Positions 21,956-35,953 of a stretch of DNA of 64,000 nucleotides are shown one piece after another. The stretch is from Lantana camara (lineage: Eukaryota; Streptophyta; Magnoliopsida; Lamiales; Verbenaceae): NCBI GenBank assembly GCA_037501455.1, contig CM074860.1, positions 51,346,501 to 51,410,500 on the forward strand, read 5' to 3'. Made by a program: the position numbers and the translations under genes. The first letter of the stretch is position 1, and every line of letters begins with the position of its first letter. The notes beneath the pieces were generated by a model. That model did no database searches, was not told the DNA's origin, and saw only the letters and a list, made by a program, of their open reading frames with translations.

Positions 21956-22991
21956 TGGAGAATTTTGAATCACAAAAATATGTAGAAATGTGGGAGATTT
22001 TGTTTCACAAAAATCTGTAGAGAATATGTAGGTAATGTGCGGGATTTTATATCATATACTTAGCATTTCTATTTTAGGAAGGTGATGTCATATTTAATAA
22101 AAATAAGTATAAAATAATGTAAAATTTATTCAAGATTCGAGAAACGAGAGCCTGAAGTGTTAAAAGTAGTGAAGGAATGAGCGTAAAATGAGCTTCATCC
22201 TGATTATAAATGTGTGACGTTTAGGTTTTGCGTTTGAAATTTATAGACTTTAGAAATCCTGGAAATCGTGATAAATTATATAAACGAAGCTATGACGAAG
22301 GTTAAAGGTTGAGAAAAATATCATGGTTAGAGAAAAATTCATGAAACGTTTTAAGTATCATTTCGGATATTAAATGAAAGCTAAACGTTGATGATAAAAT
22401 AATAGATTTTAGAAAGGAAAATATTCATGAAATAAGCTACGGTGAGAATTAAGTTTTGATATGAGTATGAAAATTCATAAAATAATTCAAGGATCATTTT
22501 GACTGTAATATTGAATAGCAAAAAGAGAATGAATAAAAAGTTGTTTACGATAAGAATAGTAACTAGGGTTTTGAAGTGATTTTTTATACTACTGGAGTTA
22601 GAATAGGAATTAGGGTTTGTCGATGATATCAAAATTCTTGAAATAATTCAAGGATTCATTTGACTTTAATATTTGATAGGAAAAAGTGTTCAGAGAAATT
22701 CCTAATTTTGTGGAATGAATAGTGATCAAGGGACCTAATGGTAATTTTGATCAATAATTTTTTGTAAAGAGTGTCGGGTCTTGGAAAACATATGTAAGTA
22801 ATAGAAAAATAAAAGTGTCATGCTTTTAAGGTTCTATGAATGAGATAAGAGGATATGGTTTAGTGGATAATCAGTGACATGGGGATAAAATCGCAACTTT
22901 GATTTAAAATTTCCAGAAATGATTTTAGGACATGAGGATATGTAGGAAATGTAGAGAATTCTAAATCACAAAAATATGTAGAAATGTGGAG

Positions 22992-23194
22992 TGTAACATC
23001 CCGAAACCCGCCTGTAGATATTGTCCGCTTTGCTATCCAGAAGTCGGCATAGCCTCACGGTTTTGTTCTTCCCGCTGGAATTTAAACCCGAAGGTGCCCA
23101 GCCAGGAAAATGCGTCTACAAGGGATAGGTATCCACCCCCATATATGGCAGGCTTCGTTCCCCTCTCCAACCGATGTGGGATGGGCGCACCACA
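22992..23194 (-). mobile_element. TRIM solo LTR, array locus 4
   Basis: Single LTR with TGGAG on both sides; + start TGTAACATCCCG. Unit of the 1239-base class. Confidence 0.9.
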
Positions 23195-24230
23195 TGGAGA
23201 ATTTTGAATCACAAAAATATGTAGAAATGTGGGAGATTTTGTATCACAAAAATCTGTGGAGAATATGTAGGTAATGTGGGGGATTTTATATCATATACTT
23301 AGCATTTCTATTTTAGGAAGGTGATGTCATATTTAATAAAAATAAGTATAAAATAATGTAAAATTTATTCAAGATTCGAGAAACGAGAGCTTGAAGTCTT
23401 AAAAGTAGTGAAGGAATGAGCGTAAAATGAGCTTCATCCTGATTATAAATGTGTGACGTTTAGGTTTTGCGTTTGAAATTTATAGCCTTTAGACATCCTG
23501 GAAATCGTGATAAATTATATAAACGAAGCTATGACGAAGGTTAAAGGTTGAGAAAAATATCATGGTTAGAGAAAAATTCAAGAAACGTTTTAAGTATCAT
23601 TTCGGATATTAAATGAAAGCTAAACGTTGATGATAAAATAATAAATTTTAGAAAGGAAAATATTCATGAAATAAGCTATGTTGAGAATTAAGTTTTGATA
23701 TGAGTATGAAAATTCATAAAATAATTCAAGGATCATTTTGATTGTAATATTGAATAGCAAAAAGAGAATGAATAAAAAGTTGTTTACGATAAGAATAGTA
23801 ACTAGGGTTTTGAAGTGATTTTTTGTACTACTGGAGTTAGAATAGGAATTAGGGTTTGTCGATGATATCAAAATTCTTGAAATAATTCAAGGATTCATTT
23901 GACTTTAATATTTGATAGGAAAAAGTGTTCAGAGAAATTCCTAATTTTGTGGAATGAATAGTGATCAAGGGACCTAATGGTAATTTTGATCAATAATTTT
24001 TTGTAAAGAGTGTCGGGTCTTGGAAAACATATGTAAGTAATAGAAAAATAAAAGTGTCATGCTTTTAAGGTTCTATGAATGAGATAAGAGGATATGGTTT
24101 AGTGGATAACCAGTGACATGGGGATAAAATCGCAACTTTGATTTAAAATTTCAAAGAATGATTTTAGGACATGAGGATATGTAGGAAATGTAGAGAATTC
24201 TAAATCACAAAAATATGTAGAAATGTGGAG

Positions 24231-24433
24231 TGTAACATCCCGAAACCCGCCTGCAGATATTGTCCGCTTTGCTATCCATAAGTCGGCATAGCCTCACGGT
24301 TTTGTTCTTCCCGCTGGAATTTAAACCCGAAGGTGCCTAGCCAGGAAAATGCGTCTACAAGGGATAGGTATCCACCCCCATATATGGCAGGCTTCGTTCC
24401 CCTCTCCAACCGATGTGGGATGGGCGCACCATA
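24231..24433 (-). mobile_element. TRIM solo LTR, array locus 5
   Basis: Single LTR flanked by TGGAG. The terminal CACA has become CATA. The same change is seen at locus 11, pointing to shared recent ancestry of these two units. Confidence 0.88.
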
Positions 24434-25470
24434 TGGAGAATTTTGAATCCCAAAAATATGTAGAAATGTGGGAGATTTTGTATCACAAAAATCTATAGAG
24501 AATATATAGGTAATGTGGGGGATTTTATATCATATACTTAGCATTTCTATTTTAGGAAGGTGATGTCATATTTAATAAAAATAAGTATAAAATAATGTAA
24601 AACTTATTCAAGATTCGAGAAACGAGAGCCTGAAGTGTTAAAAGTAGTGAAGGAATGAGCGTAAAATGAGCTTCATCCTGATTATAAATGTGTGACGTTT
24701 AGGTTTTGCGTTTGAAATTTATAGACTTTAGAAATCCTGGAAATCATGATAAATTATATAAACGAAGGTATGATGAAGGTTAAAGGTTGAGAAAAATATC
24801 ATGGTTAGAGAAAAATTCAAGAAACGTTCTAAGTGTCATTTCGGATATTAAATGAAAGCTAAACGTTGATGATAAAATAATAAATTTTAGAAAGGAAAAT
24901 ATTCATGAAATAAGCTACGGTGAGAATTAAGTTTTGATATGAGTATGAAAATTCATAAAATAATTCAAGGATCATTTTGACTGTAATATTGAATAGCAAA
25001 AAGAGAATGAATAAAAAGTTGTTTACGATAAGAATAGTAACTAGGGTTTTGAAGTGATTTTTTATACTACTGGAGTTAGAATAGGAATTAGGGTTTGTCG
25101 ATGATATCAAAATTCTTGAAATAATTCAAGGATTCATTTGACTTTAATATTTGATAGGAAAAAGTGTTCAGAGAAATTCCTAATTTTGTGGAATGAATAG
25201 TGATCAAGGGACCTAATGGTAATTTTGATCAATAATTTTTTGTAAAGAGTGTCGGGTCTTGGAAAACATATGTATGTAATAGAAAAATATAAGTGTCATG
25301 CTTTTAAGGTTCTATGAATGAGATAAGAGGATATGGTTTAGTGGATAATCAGTGACATGGGGATAAAATCGCAACTTTCATTTAAAATTTCCAAAAATGA
25401 TTTTTAGGACATGAGGATATGTAGGAAATGTAGAGAATTCTAAATCACAAAAATATGTAGAAATGTGGAG

Positions 25471-25673
25471 TGTAACAGCCCCAAACCCGCCTGCAGATAT
25501 TATCCGCTTTGCTATCCATAAGTCGGCATAGCCTCATGGTTTTGTTCTTCCCGCTGGAATTTAAACCCGAAGGTGCCCAGCCTGGAAAACGCGTCTATAA
25601 GGAAGAGGTATCCACCCCCATATATGGTAGGCTTCGTTCCCCTCTCCAACCGATGTGGGATGGGCGCACCACA
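25471..25673 (-). mobile_element. TRIM solo LTR, array locus 6
   Basis: Single LTR with distinctive variants (AGCCCCAAACC, GATATTATCC, CAGCCTGG, TATAAGGAAG) that are all shared with locus 8, about 2.5 kb downstream. Confidence 0.9.
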
Positions 25674-26720
25674 TGGAGAATTTTGAATCACAAAAATATG
25701 TAGAAATGTGGGAGATTTTGTATCACAAAAATATGTAGAGAATATTTAGGTAATATAGAGGATTTTATATCATACACTCAGCCTTTCTATTTTAGGAAGG
25801 TGATGTCATGGATGATGTCATATTTAATAAAAATAAGTATAAAATAATGTAAAATTTATTCAAAATTCATGAAACGAGAGCCTGAAGTGTTAAGAGTAGT
25901 GAAGGAATGAGCGTAAAATGAGCTTCATCATGATTATAAATGTGTGACGTTTAGGTTTTGCATTTGAAAGTTATAGACTTTATAAATCCTGGAAATCGTG
26001 ATAAATAATATAAACGAAGCTATGACGAAGGTTAAAGGTCGAGAAAAATATCATGGTTAGAGAAAAATTCAAGAAACGTTTTAAGTATCATTTCGGATAT
26101 TAAATGAAAGCTAAACGTTGATGATAAAATAATAAATTTTAAAAAGGAAAATATTCATGAAATAAGCTACGGTGGGAATTAAGTTTTGATATGAGTATGA
26201 AAATTCATAAAATAATTCAAGGATCATTTTGACTGTAATATTGAATAGCAAAAAGAGAATGAATAAAAAGTAGTTTACGATTAGAATAGTAACTAGGGTT
26301 TTGAAGTGATTTTTATACTACTGGAGTTAGAATAGGAATTAGGGTTTGTCGATGATATCAAAACTCTTGGAATAATTCAAGGATTCATTTGACTGTAATA
26401 TTTGATAGGAAAAAGTGTTCAGAGAAATTCCTAATTTTGTGGAATGAATAGTGATCAAGGGACCTAATGGTAATTTTGATCAATAATTTTTTGTAAAGAG
26501 TGTCGGGTCTTGGAAAACATATGTAAGTAATAGAAAAATAAAAGTGTCATGCTTTTAAGGTTCTATGAATGAGATAAGAGGATATGGCTTAGTGGATAAT
26601 CAGTGACATGGGGATAAAATCGCAACTTTGATTTAAAATTTCAAAGAATGATTTTAGGACATGAGGATATGTAGGAAATGTAGAGAATTCTAAATCACAA
26701 AAATATGTAGAAATGTGGAG

Positions 26721-27199
26721 TGTAACATCCCGAAACCCGCCTGCAGATATTGTCCGCTTTGCTATCCATAAGTCGGCATAGCCTCACGGTTTTGTTCTTC
26801 CCGCTGGAATTTAAACCCGAAGGTGCCTAGCCAGGAAAATGCGTCTACAAGGGATAGGTATCCACCCCCATATATGGCAGGCTTCGTTCCCCTCTCCAAC
26901 CGATGTGGGATGGGCGCACCACATCCACCCCCCCCCCCATAGGGGCCTAGCGTCCTCGCTGGCACACCGGCCCGGGCCCAGCTCTGATACCACAAGTGTA
27001 ACAGCCCGAAACCCGCCTACAGATATTGTCCGCTTTGCTATCCATAAGTCGGCATAGCCTCACGATTTTGTTCTTCCCGCTGGAATTTAAACCCGAAGGT
27101 GCCCAGCCAGGAAAACGCGTCTACAAGGGAGAGGTATCCACCCCCATATTTGGCAGGCTTCGTTCCCCTCTCCAACCGATGTGGGATGGGCGCACCACA
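26721..27199 (-). mobile_element. Complete TRIM, array locus 7
   Basis: Two LTRs (starts at 26721 and 26997) around a short internal part with CTCTGATACCA (primer-binding site, minus strand) and a long C run (polypurine tract complement). TGGAG flanks. Confidence 0.9.
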
Positions 27200-27977
27200 T
27201 GGAGAATTTTGAATCACAAAAATATGTAGAAATGTGGGAGATTTTGTATCACAAAAATATGTAGAGAATATTTAGGTAATATGGAGGATTTTATATCATA
27301 CACTCAGCCTTTCTATTTTAGGAAGGTGATGTCATGGATGATGTCATATTTAATAAAAATAAGTATAAAATAATGTAAAATTTATTCAAGATTCAAGAAA
27401 CGAGAGCCTGAATTGTTAAGAGTAGTGAAGGAATGAGCGTAAAATGAGCTTCATCATGATTATAAATGTGTGACGTTTAGGTTTTGCATTTGAAAGTTAT
27501 AGACTTTGGAAATCCTGGAAATCGTGATAAATAATATAAATGAAGCTATGACGAAGGTTAAAGGTCGAGAAAAATATCATGGTTAGAATAGGAATTAGGG
27601 TTTGTCGATGATATCAAAATTCTTGAAATAATTCAAGGATTCATTTGACTTTAATATTTGATAGGAAAAAGTGTTCAGAGAAATTCCTAATTTTGTGGAA
27701 TGAATAGTGATCAAGGGACCTAATGGTAATTTTGATCAATAATTTTTTGTAAAGAGTGTCGGGTCTTGGAAAACATATGTAAGTAATAGAAAAATATAAG
27801 TGTCATGCTTTTAAGGTTCTATGAATGAGATAAGAGGATATGGTTTAGTGGATAATCAGTGACATGGGGATAAAATCGCAACTTTCATTTAAAATTTCCA
27901 AAAATGATTTTTAGGACATGAGGATATGTAGGAAATGTAGAGAATTCTAAATCACAAAAATATGTAGAAATGTGGAG

Positions 27978-28180
27978 TGTAACAGCCCCAAACCCGCCTG
28001 CAGATATTATCCGCTTTGCTATCCATAAGTCGGCATAGCCTCATGGTTTTGTTCTTCCCGCTGGAATTTAAACCCGAAGGTGCCCAGCCTGGAAAACGCG
28101 TCTATAAGGAAGAGGTATCCACCCCCATATATGGTAGGCTTCGTTCCCCTCTCCAACCGATGTGGGATGGGCGCACCACA
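27978..28180 (-). mobile_element. TRIM solo LTR, array locus 8
   Basis: Solo LTR carrying the same private variants as locus 6. The unit before it lacks about 270 bases (joint near 27583). Confidence 0.9.
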
Positions 28181-29227
28181 TGGAGAATTTTGAATCACAA
28201 AAATATGTAGAAATGTGGGAGATTTTGTATCACAAAAATATGTAGAGAATATTTAGGTAATATAGAGGATTTTATATCATACACTCAGCCTTTCTATTTT
28301 AGGAAGGTGATGTCATGGATGATGTCATATTTAATAAAAATAAGTATAAAATAATGTAAAATTTATTCAAAATTCATGAAACGAGAGCCTGAAGTGTTAA
28401 GAGTAGTGAAGGAATGAGCGTAAAATGAGCTTCATCATGATTATAAATGTGTGACGTTTAGGTTTTGCATTTGAAAGTTATAGACTTTATAAATCCTGGA
28501 AATCGTGATAAATAATATAAACGAAGCTATGACGAAGGTTAAAGGTCGAGAAAAATATCATGGTTAGAGAAAAATTCAAGAAACGTTTTAAGTATCATTT
28601 CGGATATTAAATGAAAGCTAAACGTTGATGATAAAATAATAAATTTTAAAAAGGAAAATATTCATGAAATAAGCTACGGTGGGAATTAAGTTTTGATATG
28701 AGTATGAAAATTCATAAAATAATTCAAGGATCATTTTGACTGTAATATTGAATAGTAAAAAGAGAATGAATAAAAAGTAGTTTACGATTAGAATAGTAAC
28801 TAGGGTTTTGAAGTGATTTTTATACTACTGGAGTTAGAATAGGAATTAGGGTTTGTCGATGATATCAAAACTCTTGGAATAATTCAAGGATTCATTTGAC
28901 TGTAATATTTGATAGGAAAAAGTGTTCAGAGAAATTCCTAATTTTGTGGAATGAATAGTGATCAAGGGACCTAATGGTAATTTTGATCAATAATTTTTTG
29001 TAAAGAGTGTCGGGTCTTGGAAAACATATGTAAGTAATAGAAAAATAAAAGTGTCATGCTTTTAAGGTTCTATGAATGAGATAAGAGGATATGGCTTAGT
29101 GGATAATCAGTGACATGGGGATAAAATCGCAACTTTGATTTAAAATTTCAAAGAATGATTTTAGGACATGAGGATATGTAGGAAATGTAGAGAATTCTAA
29201 ATCACAAAAATATGTAGAAATGTGGAG

Positions 29228-29704
29228 TGTAACATCCCGAAACCCGCCTGCAGATATTGTCCGCTTTGCTATCCATAAGTCGGCATAGCCTCACGGTTTT
29301 GTTCTTCCCGCTGGAATTTAAACCCGAAGGTGCCTAGCCAGGAAAATGCGTCTACAAGGGATAGGTATCCACCCCCATATATGGCAGGCTTCGTTCCCCT
29401 CTCCAACCGATGTGGGATGGGCGCACCACATCCACCCCCCCCCATAGGGGCCTAGCGTCCTCGCTGGCACACCGGCCCGGGCCCAGCTCTGATACCACAA
29501 GTGTAACAGCCCGAAACCCGCCTACAGATATTGTCCGCTTTGCTATCCATAAGTCGGCATAGCCTCACGATTTTGTTCTTCCCGCTGGAATTTAAACCCG
29601 AAGGTGCCCAGCCAGGAAAACGCGTCTACAAGGGAGAGGTATCCACCCCCATATTTGGCAGGCTTCGTTCCCCTCTCCAACCGATGTGGGATGGGCGCAC
29701 CACA
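29228..29704 (-). mobile_element. Complete TRIM, array locus 9
   Basis: LTR starts at 29228 and 29502. Nearly identical to locus 7, consistent with a 2.5-kb segmental duplication of two units. Confidence 0.9.
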
Positions 29705-30481
29705 TGGAGAATTTTGAATCACAAAAATATGTAGAAATGTGGGAGATTTTGTATCACAAAAATATGTAGAGAATATTTAGGTAATATGGAGGATTTTATA
29801 TCATACACTCAGCCTTTCTATTTTAGGAAGGTGATGTCATGGATGATGTCATATTTAATAAAAATAAGTATAAAATAATGTAAAATTTATTCAAGATTCA
29901 AGAAACGAGAGCCTGAATTGTTAAGAGTAGTGAAGGAATGAGCGTAAAATGAGCTTCATCATGATTATAAATGTGTGACGTTTAGGTTTTGCATTTGAAA
30001 GTTATAGACTTTGGAAATCCTGGAAATCGTGATAAATAATATAAATGAAGCTATGACGAAGGTTAAAGGTCGAGAAAAATATCATGGTTAGAATAGGAAT
30101 TAGGGTTTGTCGATGATATCAAAATTCTTGAAATAATTCAAGGATTCATTTGACTTTAATATTTGATAGGAAAAAGTGTTCAGAGAAATTCCTAATTTTG
30201 TGGAATGAATAGTGATCAAGGGACCTAATGGTAATTTTGATCAATAATTTTTTGTAAAGAGTGTCGGGTCTTGGAAAACATATGTAAGTAATAGAAAAAT
30301 ATAAGTGTCATGCTTTTAAGGTTCTATGAATGAGATAAGAGGATATGGTTTAGTGGATAATCTGTGACATGGGGATAAAATCGCAACTTTGATTTAAAAT
30401 TTCCAAAAATGATTTTAGGACATGAGGACAATTAGGAAATGTAGAGAATTCTAAATCACAAAAATATGTAGAAATGTGGAG

Positions 30482-30958
30482 TGTAACATCCCGAAACCCG
30501 CCTGCAGATATTGTCCGCTTTGCTATCCATAAGTCGGCATAGCCTCACGGTTTTGTTCTTCCCGCTGGAATTTAAACCCGAAGGTGCCTAGCCAGGAAAA
30601 TGCGTCTACAAGGGATAGGTATCCACCCCCATATATGGCAGGCTTCGTTCCCCTCTCCAACCGATGTGGGATGGGCGCACCACATCCACCCCCCCCCATA
30701 GGGGCCTAGCGTCCTCGCTGGCACACCGGCCCGGGCCCAGCTCTGATACCACAAGTGTAACAGCCCGAAACCCGCCTACAGATATTGTCCGCTTTGCTAT
30801 CCATAAGTCGGCATAGCCTCACGATTTTGTTCTTCCCGCTGGAATTTAAACCCGAAGGTGCCCAGCCAAGAAAACGCGTCTACAAGGGAGAGGTATCCAC
30901 CCCCATATTTGGCAGGCTTCGTTCCCCTCTCCAACCGATGTGGGATGGGCGCACCACA
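30482..30958 (-). mobile_element. Complete TRIM, array locus 10
   Basis: LTR starts at 30482 and 30756. The preceding unit is a short one carrying the 270-base deletion and the private variant GAGGACAATTAGG, also seen before locus 11. Confidence 0.9.
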
Positions 30959-31735
30959 TGGAGAATTTTGAATCACAAAAATATGTAGAAATGTGGGAGA
31001 TTTTGTATCACAAAAATATGTAGAGAATATTTAGGTAATATGGAGGATTTTATATCATACACTCAGCCTTTCTATTTTAGGAAGGTGATGTCATGGATGA
31101 TGTCATATTTAATAAAAATAAGTATAAAATAATGTAAAATTTATTCAAGATTCAAGAAACGAGAGCCTGAATTGTTAAGAGTAGTGAAGGAATGAGCGTA
31201 AAATGAGCTTCATCATGATTATAAATGTGTGACGTTTAGGTTTTGCATTTGAAAGTTATAGACTTTGGAAATCCTGGAAATCGTGATAAATAATATAAAT
31301 GAAGCTATGACGAAGGTTAAAGGTCGAGAAAAATATCATGGTTAGAATAGGAATTAGGGTTTGTCGATGATATCAAAATTCTTGAAATAATTCAAGGATT
31401 CATTTGACTTTAATATTTGATAGGAAAAAGTGTTCAGAGAAATTCCTAATTTTGTGGAATGAATAGTGATCAAGGGACCTAATGGTAATTTTGATCAATA
31501 ATTTTTTGTAAAGAGTGTCGGGTCTTGGAAAACATATGTAAGTAATAGAAAAATATAAGTGTCATGCTTTTAAGGTTCTATGAATGAGATAAGAGGATAT
31601 GGTTTAGTGGATAATCTGTGACATGGGGATAAAATCGCAACTTTGATTTAAAATTTCCAAAAATGATTTTAGGACATGAGGACAATTAGGAAATGTAGAG
31701 AATTCTAAATCACAAAAATATGTAGAAATGTGGAG

Positions 31736-31938
31736 TGTAACATCCCGAAACCCGCCTGCAGATATTGTCCGCTTTGCTATCCATAAGTCGGCATAGCCTC
31801 ACGGTTTTGTTCTTCCCGCTGGAATTTAAACCCGAAGGTGCCTAGCCAGGAAAATGCGTCTACAAGGGATAGGTATCCACCCCCATATATGGCAGGCTTC
31901 GTTCCCCTCTCCAACCGATGTGGGATGGGCGCACCATA
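31736..31938 (-). mobile_element. TRIM solo LTR, array locus 11
   Basis: Solo LTR ending CATA like locus 5, following a third deletion-bearing unit. Confidence 0.88.
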
Positions 31939-32975
31939 TGGAGAATTTTGAATCCCAAAAATATGTAGAAATGTGGGAGATTTTGTATCACAAAAATCTA
32001 TAGAGAATATGTAGGTAATGTGGGGGATTTTATATCATATACTTAGCATTTCTATTTTAGGAAGGTGATGTCATATTTAATAAAAATAAGTATAAAATAA
32101 TGTAAAACTTATTCAAGATTCGAGAAACGAGAGCCTGAAGTGTTAAAAGTAGTGAAGGAATGAGCGTAAAATGAGCTTCATCCTGATTATAAATGTGTGA
32201 CGTTTAGGTTTTGCGTTTCAAATTTATAGACTTTAGAAATCCTGGAAATCGTGATAAATTATATAAACGAAGGTATGATGAAGGTTAAAGGTTGAGAAAA
32301 ATATCATGGTTAGAGAAAAATTCAAGAAACGTTCTAAGTGTCATTTCGGATATTAAATGAAAGCTAAACGTTGATGATAAAATAATAAATTTTAGAAAGG
32401 AAAATATTCATGAAATAAGCTACGGTGAGAATTAAGTTTTGATATGAGTATGAAAATTCGTAAAATAATTCAAGGATCATTTTGACTGTAATATTGAATA
32501 GCAAAAAGAGAATGAATAAAAAGTTGTTTACGATAAGAATAGTAACTAGGGTTTTGAAGTGATTTTTTATACTACTGGAGTTAGAATAGGAATTAGGGTT
32601 TGTCGATGATATCAAAATTCTTGAAATAATTCAAGGATTCATTTGACTTTAATATTTGATAGGAAAAAGTGTTCAGAGAAATTCCTAATTTTGTGGAATG
32701 AATAGTGATCAAGGGACCTAATGGTAATTTTGATCAATAATTTTTTGTAAAGAGTGTCGGGTCTTGGAAAACATATGTATGTAATAGAAAAATATAAGTG
32801 TCATGCTTTTAAGGTTCTATGAATGAGATAAGAGGATATGGTTTAGTGGATAATCAGTGACATGGGGATAAAATCGCAACTTTGATTTAAAATTTCCAAA
32901 AATGATTTTTAGGACATGAGGATATGTAGGAAATGTAGAGAATTCTAAATCACAAAAATATGTAGAAATGTGGAG

Positions 32976-33178
32976 TGTAACAGCCCGAAACCCGCCTGCA
33001 GATATTGTCCGCTTTGCTATCCATAAGTCGGCATAGCCTCACGGTTTTGTTCTTCCCGCTGGAATTTAAACCCGAAGGTGCCCAGCCAGGAAAACGCGTC
33101 TATAAGGAAGAGGTATCCACCCCCATATATGGTAGGCTTCGTTCCCCTCTCCAACCGATGTGGGATGGGCGCACCACA
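32976..33178 (-). mobile_element. TRIM solo LTR, array locus 12
   Basis: Solo LTR with TGGAG on both sides. Shares the TATAAGGAAG variant with loci 6 and 8. Confidence 0.9.
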
Positions 33179-34226
33179 TGGAGAATTTTGAATCACAAAA
33201 ATATGTAGAAATGTGGGAGATTTTGTATCACAAAAATATGTAGAGAATATTTAGGTAATATAGAGGATTTTATATCATACACTCAGCCTTTCTATTTTAG
33301 GAAGGTGATGTCATGGATGATGTCATATTTAATAAAAATAAGTATAAAATAATGTAAAATTTATTCAAAATTCATGAAACGAGAGCCTGAAGTGTTAAGA
33401 GTAGTGAAGGAATGAGCGTAAAATGAGCTTCATCATGATTATAAATGTGTGACGTTTAGGTTTTGCATTTGAAAGTTATACACTTTATAAATCCTGGAAA
33501 TCGTGATAAATAATATAAACGAAGCTATGACGAAGGTTAAAGGTCGAGAAAAATATCATGGTTAGAGAAAAATTCAAGAAACGTTTTAAGTATCATTTCG
33601 GATATTAAATGAAAGCTAAACGTTGATGATAAAATAATAAATTTTAAAAAGGAAAATATTCATGAAATAAGCTACGGTGGGAATTAAGTTTTGATATGAG
33701 TATGAAAATTCATAAAATAATTCAAGGATCATTTTGACTGTAATATTGAATAGCAAAAAGAGAATGAATAAAAAGTAGTTTACGATTAGAATAGTAACTA
33801 GGGTTTTGAAGTGATTTTTTATACTACTGGAGTTAGAATAGGAATTAGGGTTTGTCGATGATATCAAAATTCTTGGAATAATTCAAGGATTCATTTGACT
33901 GTAATATTTGATAGGAAAAAGTGTTCAGAGAAATTCCTAATTTTGTGGAATGAATAGTGATCAAGGGACCTAATGGTAATTTTGATCAATAATTTTTTGT
34001 AAAGAGTGTCGGGTCTTGGAAAACATATGTAAGTAATATAAAAATATAAGTGTCATGTTTTTAAGGTTCTATGAATGAGATAAGAGGATATGGCTTAGTG
34101 GATAATCAGTGACATGGGGATAAAATCGCAACTTTGATTTAAAATTTCCAAAAATGATTTTAGGACATGAGGATATGTAGGAAATGTAGAGAATTCTAAA
34201 TCACAAAAATATGTAGAAATGTGGAG

Positions 34227-34704
34227 TGTAACAGCCCGAAACCCGCCTGCAGATATTGTCCGCTTTGCTATCCATAAGTCGGCATAGCCTCACGGTTTTG
34301 TTCTTCCCGCTGGAATTTAAACCCGAAGGTGCGCAGCCAGGAAAACGCGTCTACAAGGGAGAGGTATCCACCCAATGTATGGCAGGCTTCGTTTCCCTCT
34401 CCAACCGATGTGGGATGGGCGCACCACATCCACCCCCCCCCCCATAGGGGCCTAGCGTCCTCGCTGGCACACCGGCCCGGGCCCAGCTCTGATACCACAA
34501 GTGTAACAGCCCGAAACCCGCCTACAGATATTGTCCGCTTTGTTATCCATAAGTCGGCATAGCCTCACGATTTTGTTCTTCCCGCTGGAATTTAAACCCG
34601 AAGGTGCCCAGCCAGGAAAACGCGTCTACAAGGGAGAGGTATCCACCCCCATATTTGGCAGGCTTCGTTCCCCTCTCCAACCGATGTGGGATGGGCGCAC
34701 CACA
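34227..34704 (-). mobile_element. Complete TRIM, array locus 13
   Basis: LTR starts at 34227 and 34502, with the primer-binding-site complement CTCTGATACCA between. The left LTR has CCACCCAATGTATGG in place of the usual TATA context. Confidence 0.9.
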
Positions 34705-35751
34705 TGGAGAATTTTGAATCACAAAAATATGTAGAAATGTGGGAGATTTTGTATCACAAAAATATGTAGAGAATATTTAGGTAATATGGAGGATTTTATA
34801 TCATACACTCAGCCTTTCTATTTTAGGAAGGTGATGTCATGGATGATGTCATATTTAATAAAAATAAGTATAAAATAATGTAAAATTTATTCAAGATTCA
34901 AGAAACGAGAGCCTGAATTGTTAAGAGTAGTGAAGGAATGAGCGTAAGATGAGCTTCATCATGATTATAAATGTGTGACGTTTAGGTTTTGCATTTGAAA
35001 GTTATAGACTTTGGAAATCCTGGAAATCGTGATAAATAATATAAATGAAGCTATGACGAAGGTTAAAGGTCGAGAAAAATATCATGGTTAGAGAAAAATT
35101 CAAGAAATGTTTTAAGTATAATTTCGGGTATTAAATGAAAGCTAAACGTTGATGGTAAAATAATAAATTTTAAAAAGGAAAATATTCATGAAATAAGCTA
35201 CCGTGGGAATTAAGTTTTGATATGAGTATGAAAATTCATAAAATAATTCAAGGATCATTTTGACTGTAATATTGTATAGCAAAAAGAGAATGAATAAAAA
35301 GTTGTTTACGATAAGAATAGTAACTAGGGTTTTGAAGTGATTTTTTATACTACTGGAGTTAGAATAGGAATTAGGGTTTGTCGATGATATCAAAATTCTT
35401 GGAATAATTCAAGCATTCATTTGACTGTAATATTTGATAGGAAAAAGTGTTCAGAGAAATTCCTAATTTTGTGGAATGAATAGTGATCAAGGGACCTAAT
35501 GGTAATTTTGATCAATAATTTTTTGTAAAGAGTGTCGGGTCTTGGAAAACATATGTAAGTAATAGAAAAATATAAGTGGCATGCTTCTAAGGTTCTATGA
35601 ATGAGATAAGAGGATATGGCTTAGTGGATAATCATGACATGGAGAAAAAATCGTAACTTTGATTTAAAATTTCCAAAAATGATTTTAGGACATGAGGATA
35701 TGTAGGAAATGTAGAGAATTCTAAATCACAAAAATATGTAGAAATGTGGAG

Positions 35752-35953
35752 TGTAACATCCCGAAACCTGCCTGCAGATTTTGTCCGCTTTGCTATCCAT
35801 AAGTCGGCATAGCTCACGGTTTTGTTCTTCCCACTGGAATTTAAACCCGAAGGTGCCCAGCTAGGAAAATGCGTCTACAAGGGATAGGTATCCACCCCCA
35901 TATATGGCAGGCTTCGTTCCCCTCTCCAACCGATGTGGGATGGGCGCACCACA
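35752..35953 (-). mobile_element. TRIM solo LTR, array locus 14
   Basis: Solo LTR with several private changes, including a one-base loss in CATAGCTCACGG. The right flank reads CGGAG instead of TGGAG. Confidence 0.88.

Noticed and set aside
22381..22632. 83-codon minus-strand frame repeated in ten array units
   Set aside because: It recurs because the units are copies; it is AT-rich, hydrophobic, shifted or truncated in other units, and lies in the LTR-U3-derived sequence with no start context or homology. Similarity among units does not show protein-level selection.
27026..27229. 67-codon plus-strand frame repeated in many units
   Set aside because: It lies antisense across the TRIM LTR. 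It tracks LTR copies, not a gene.
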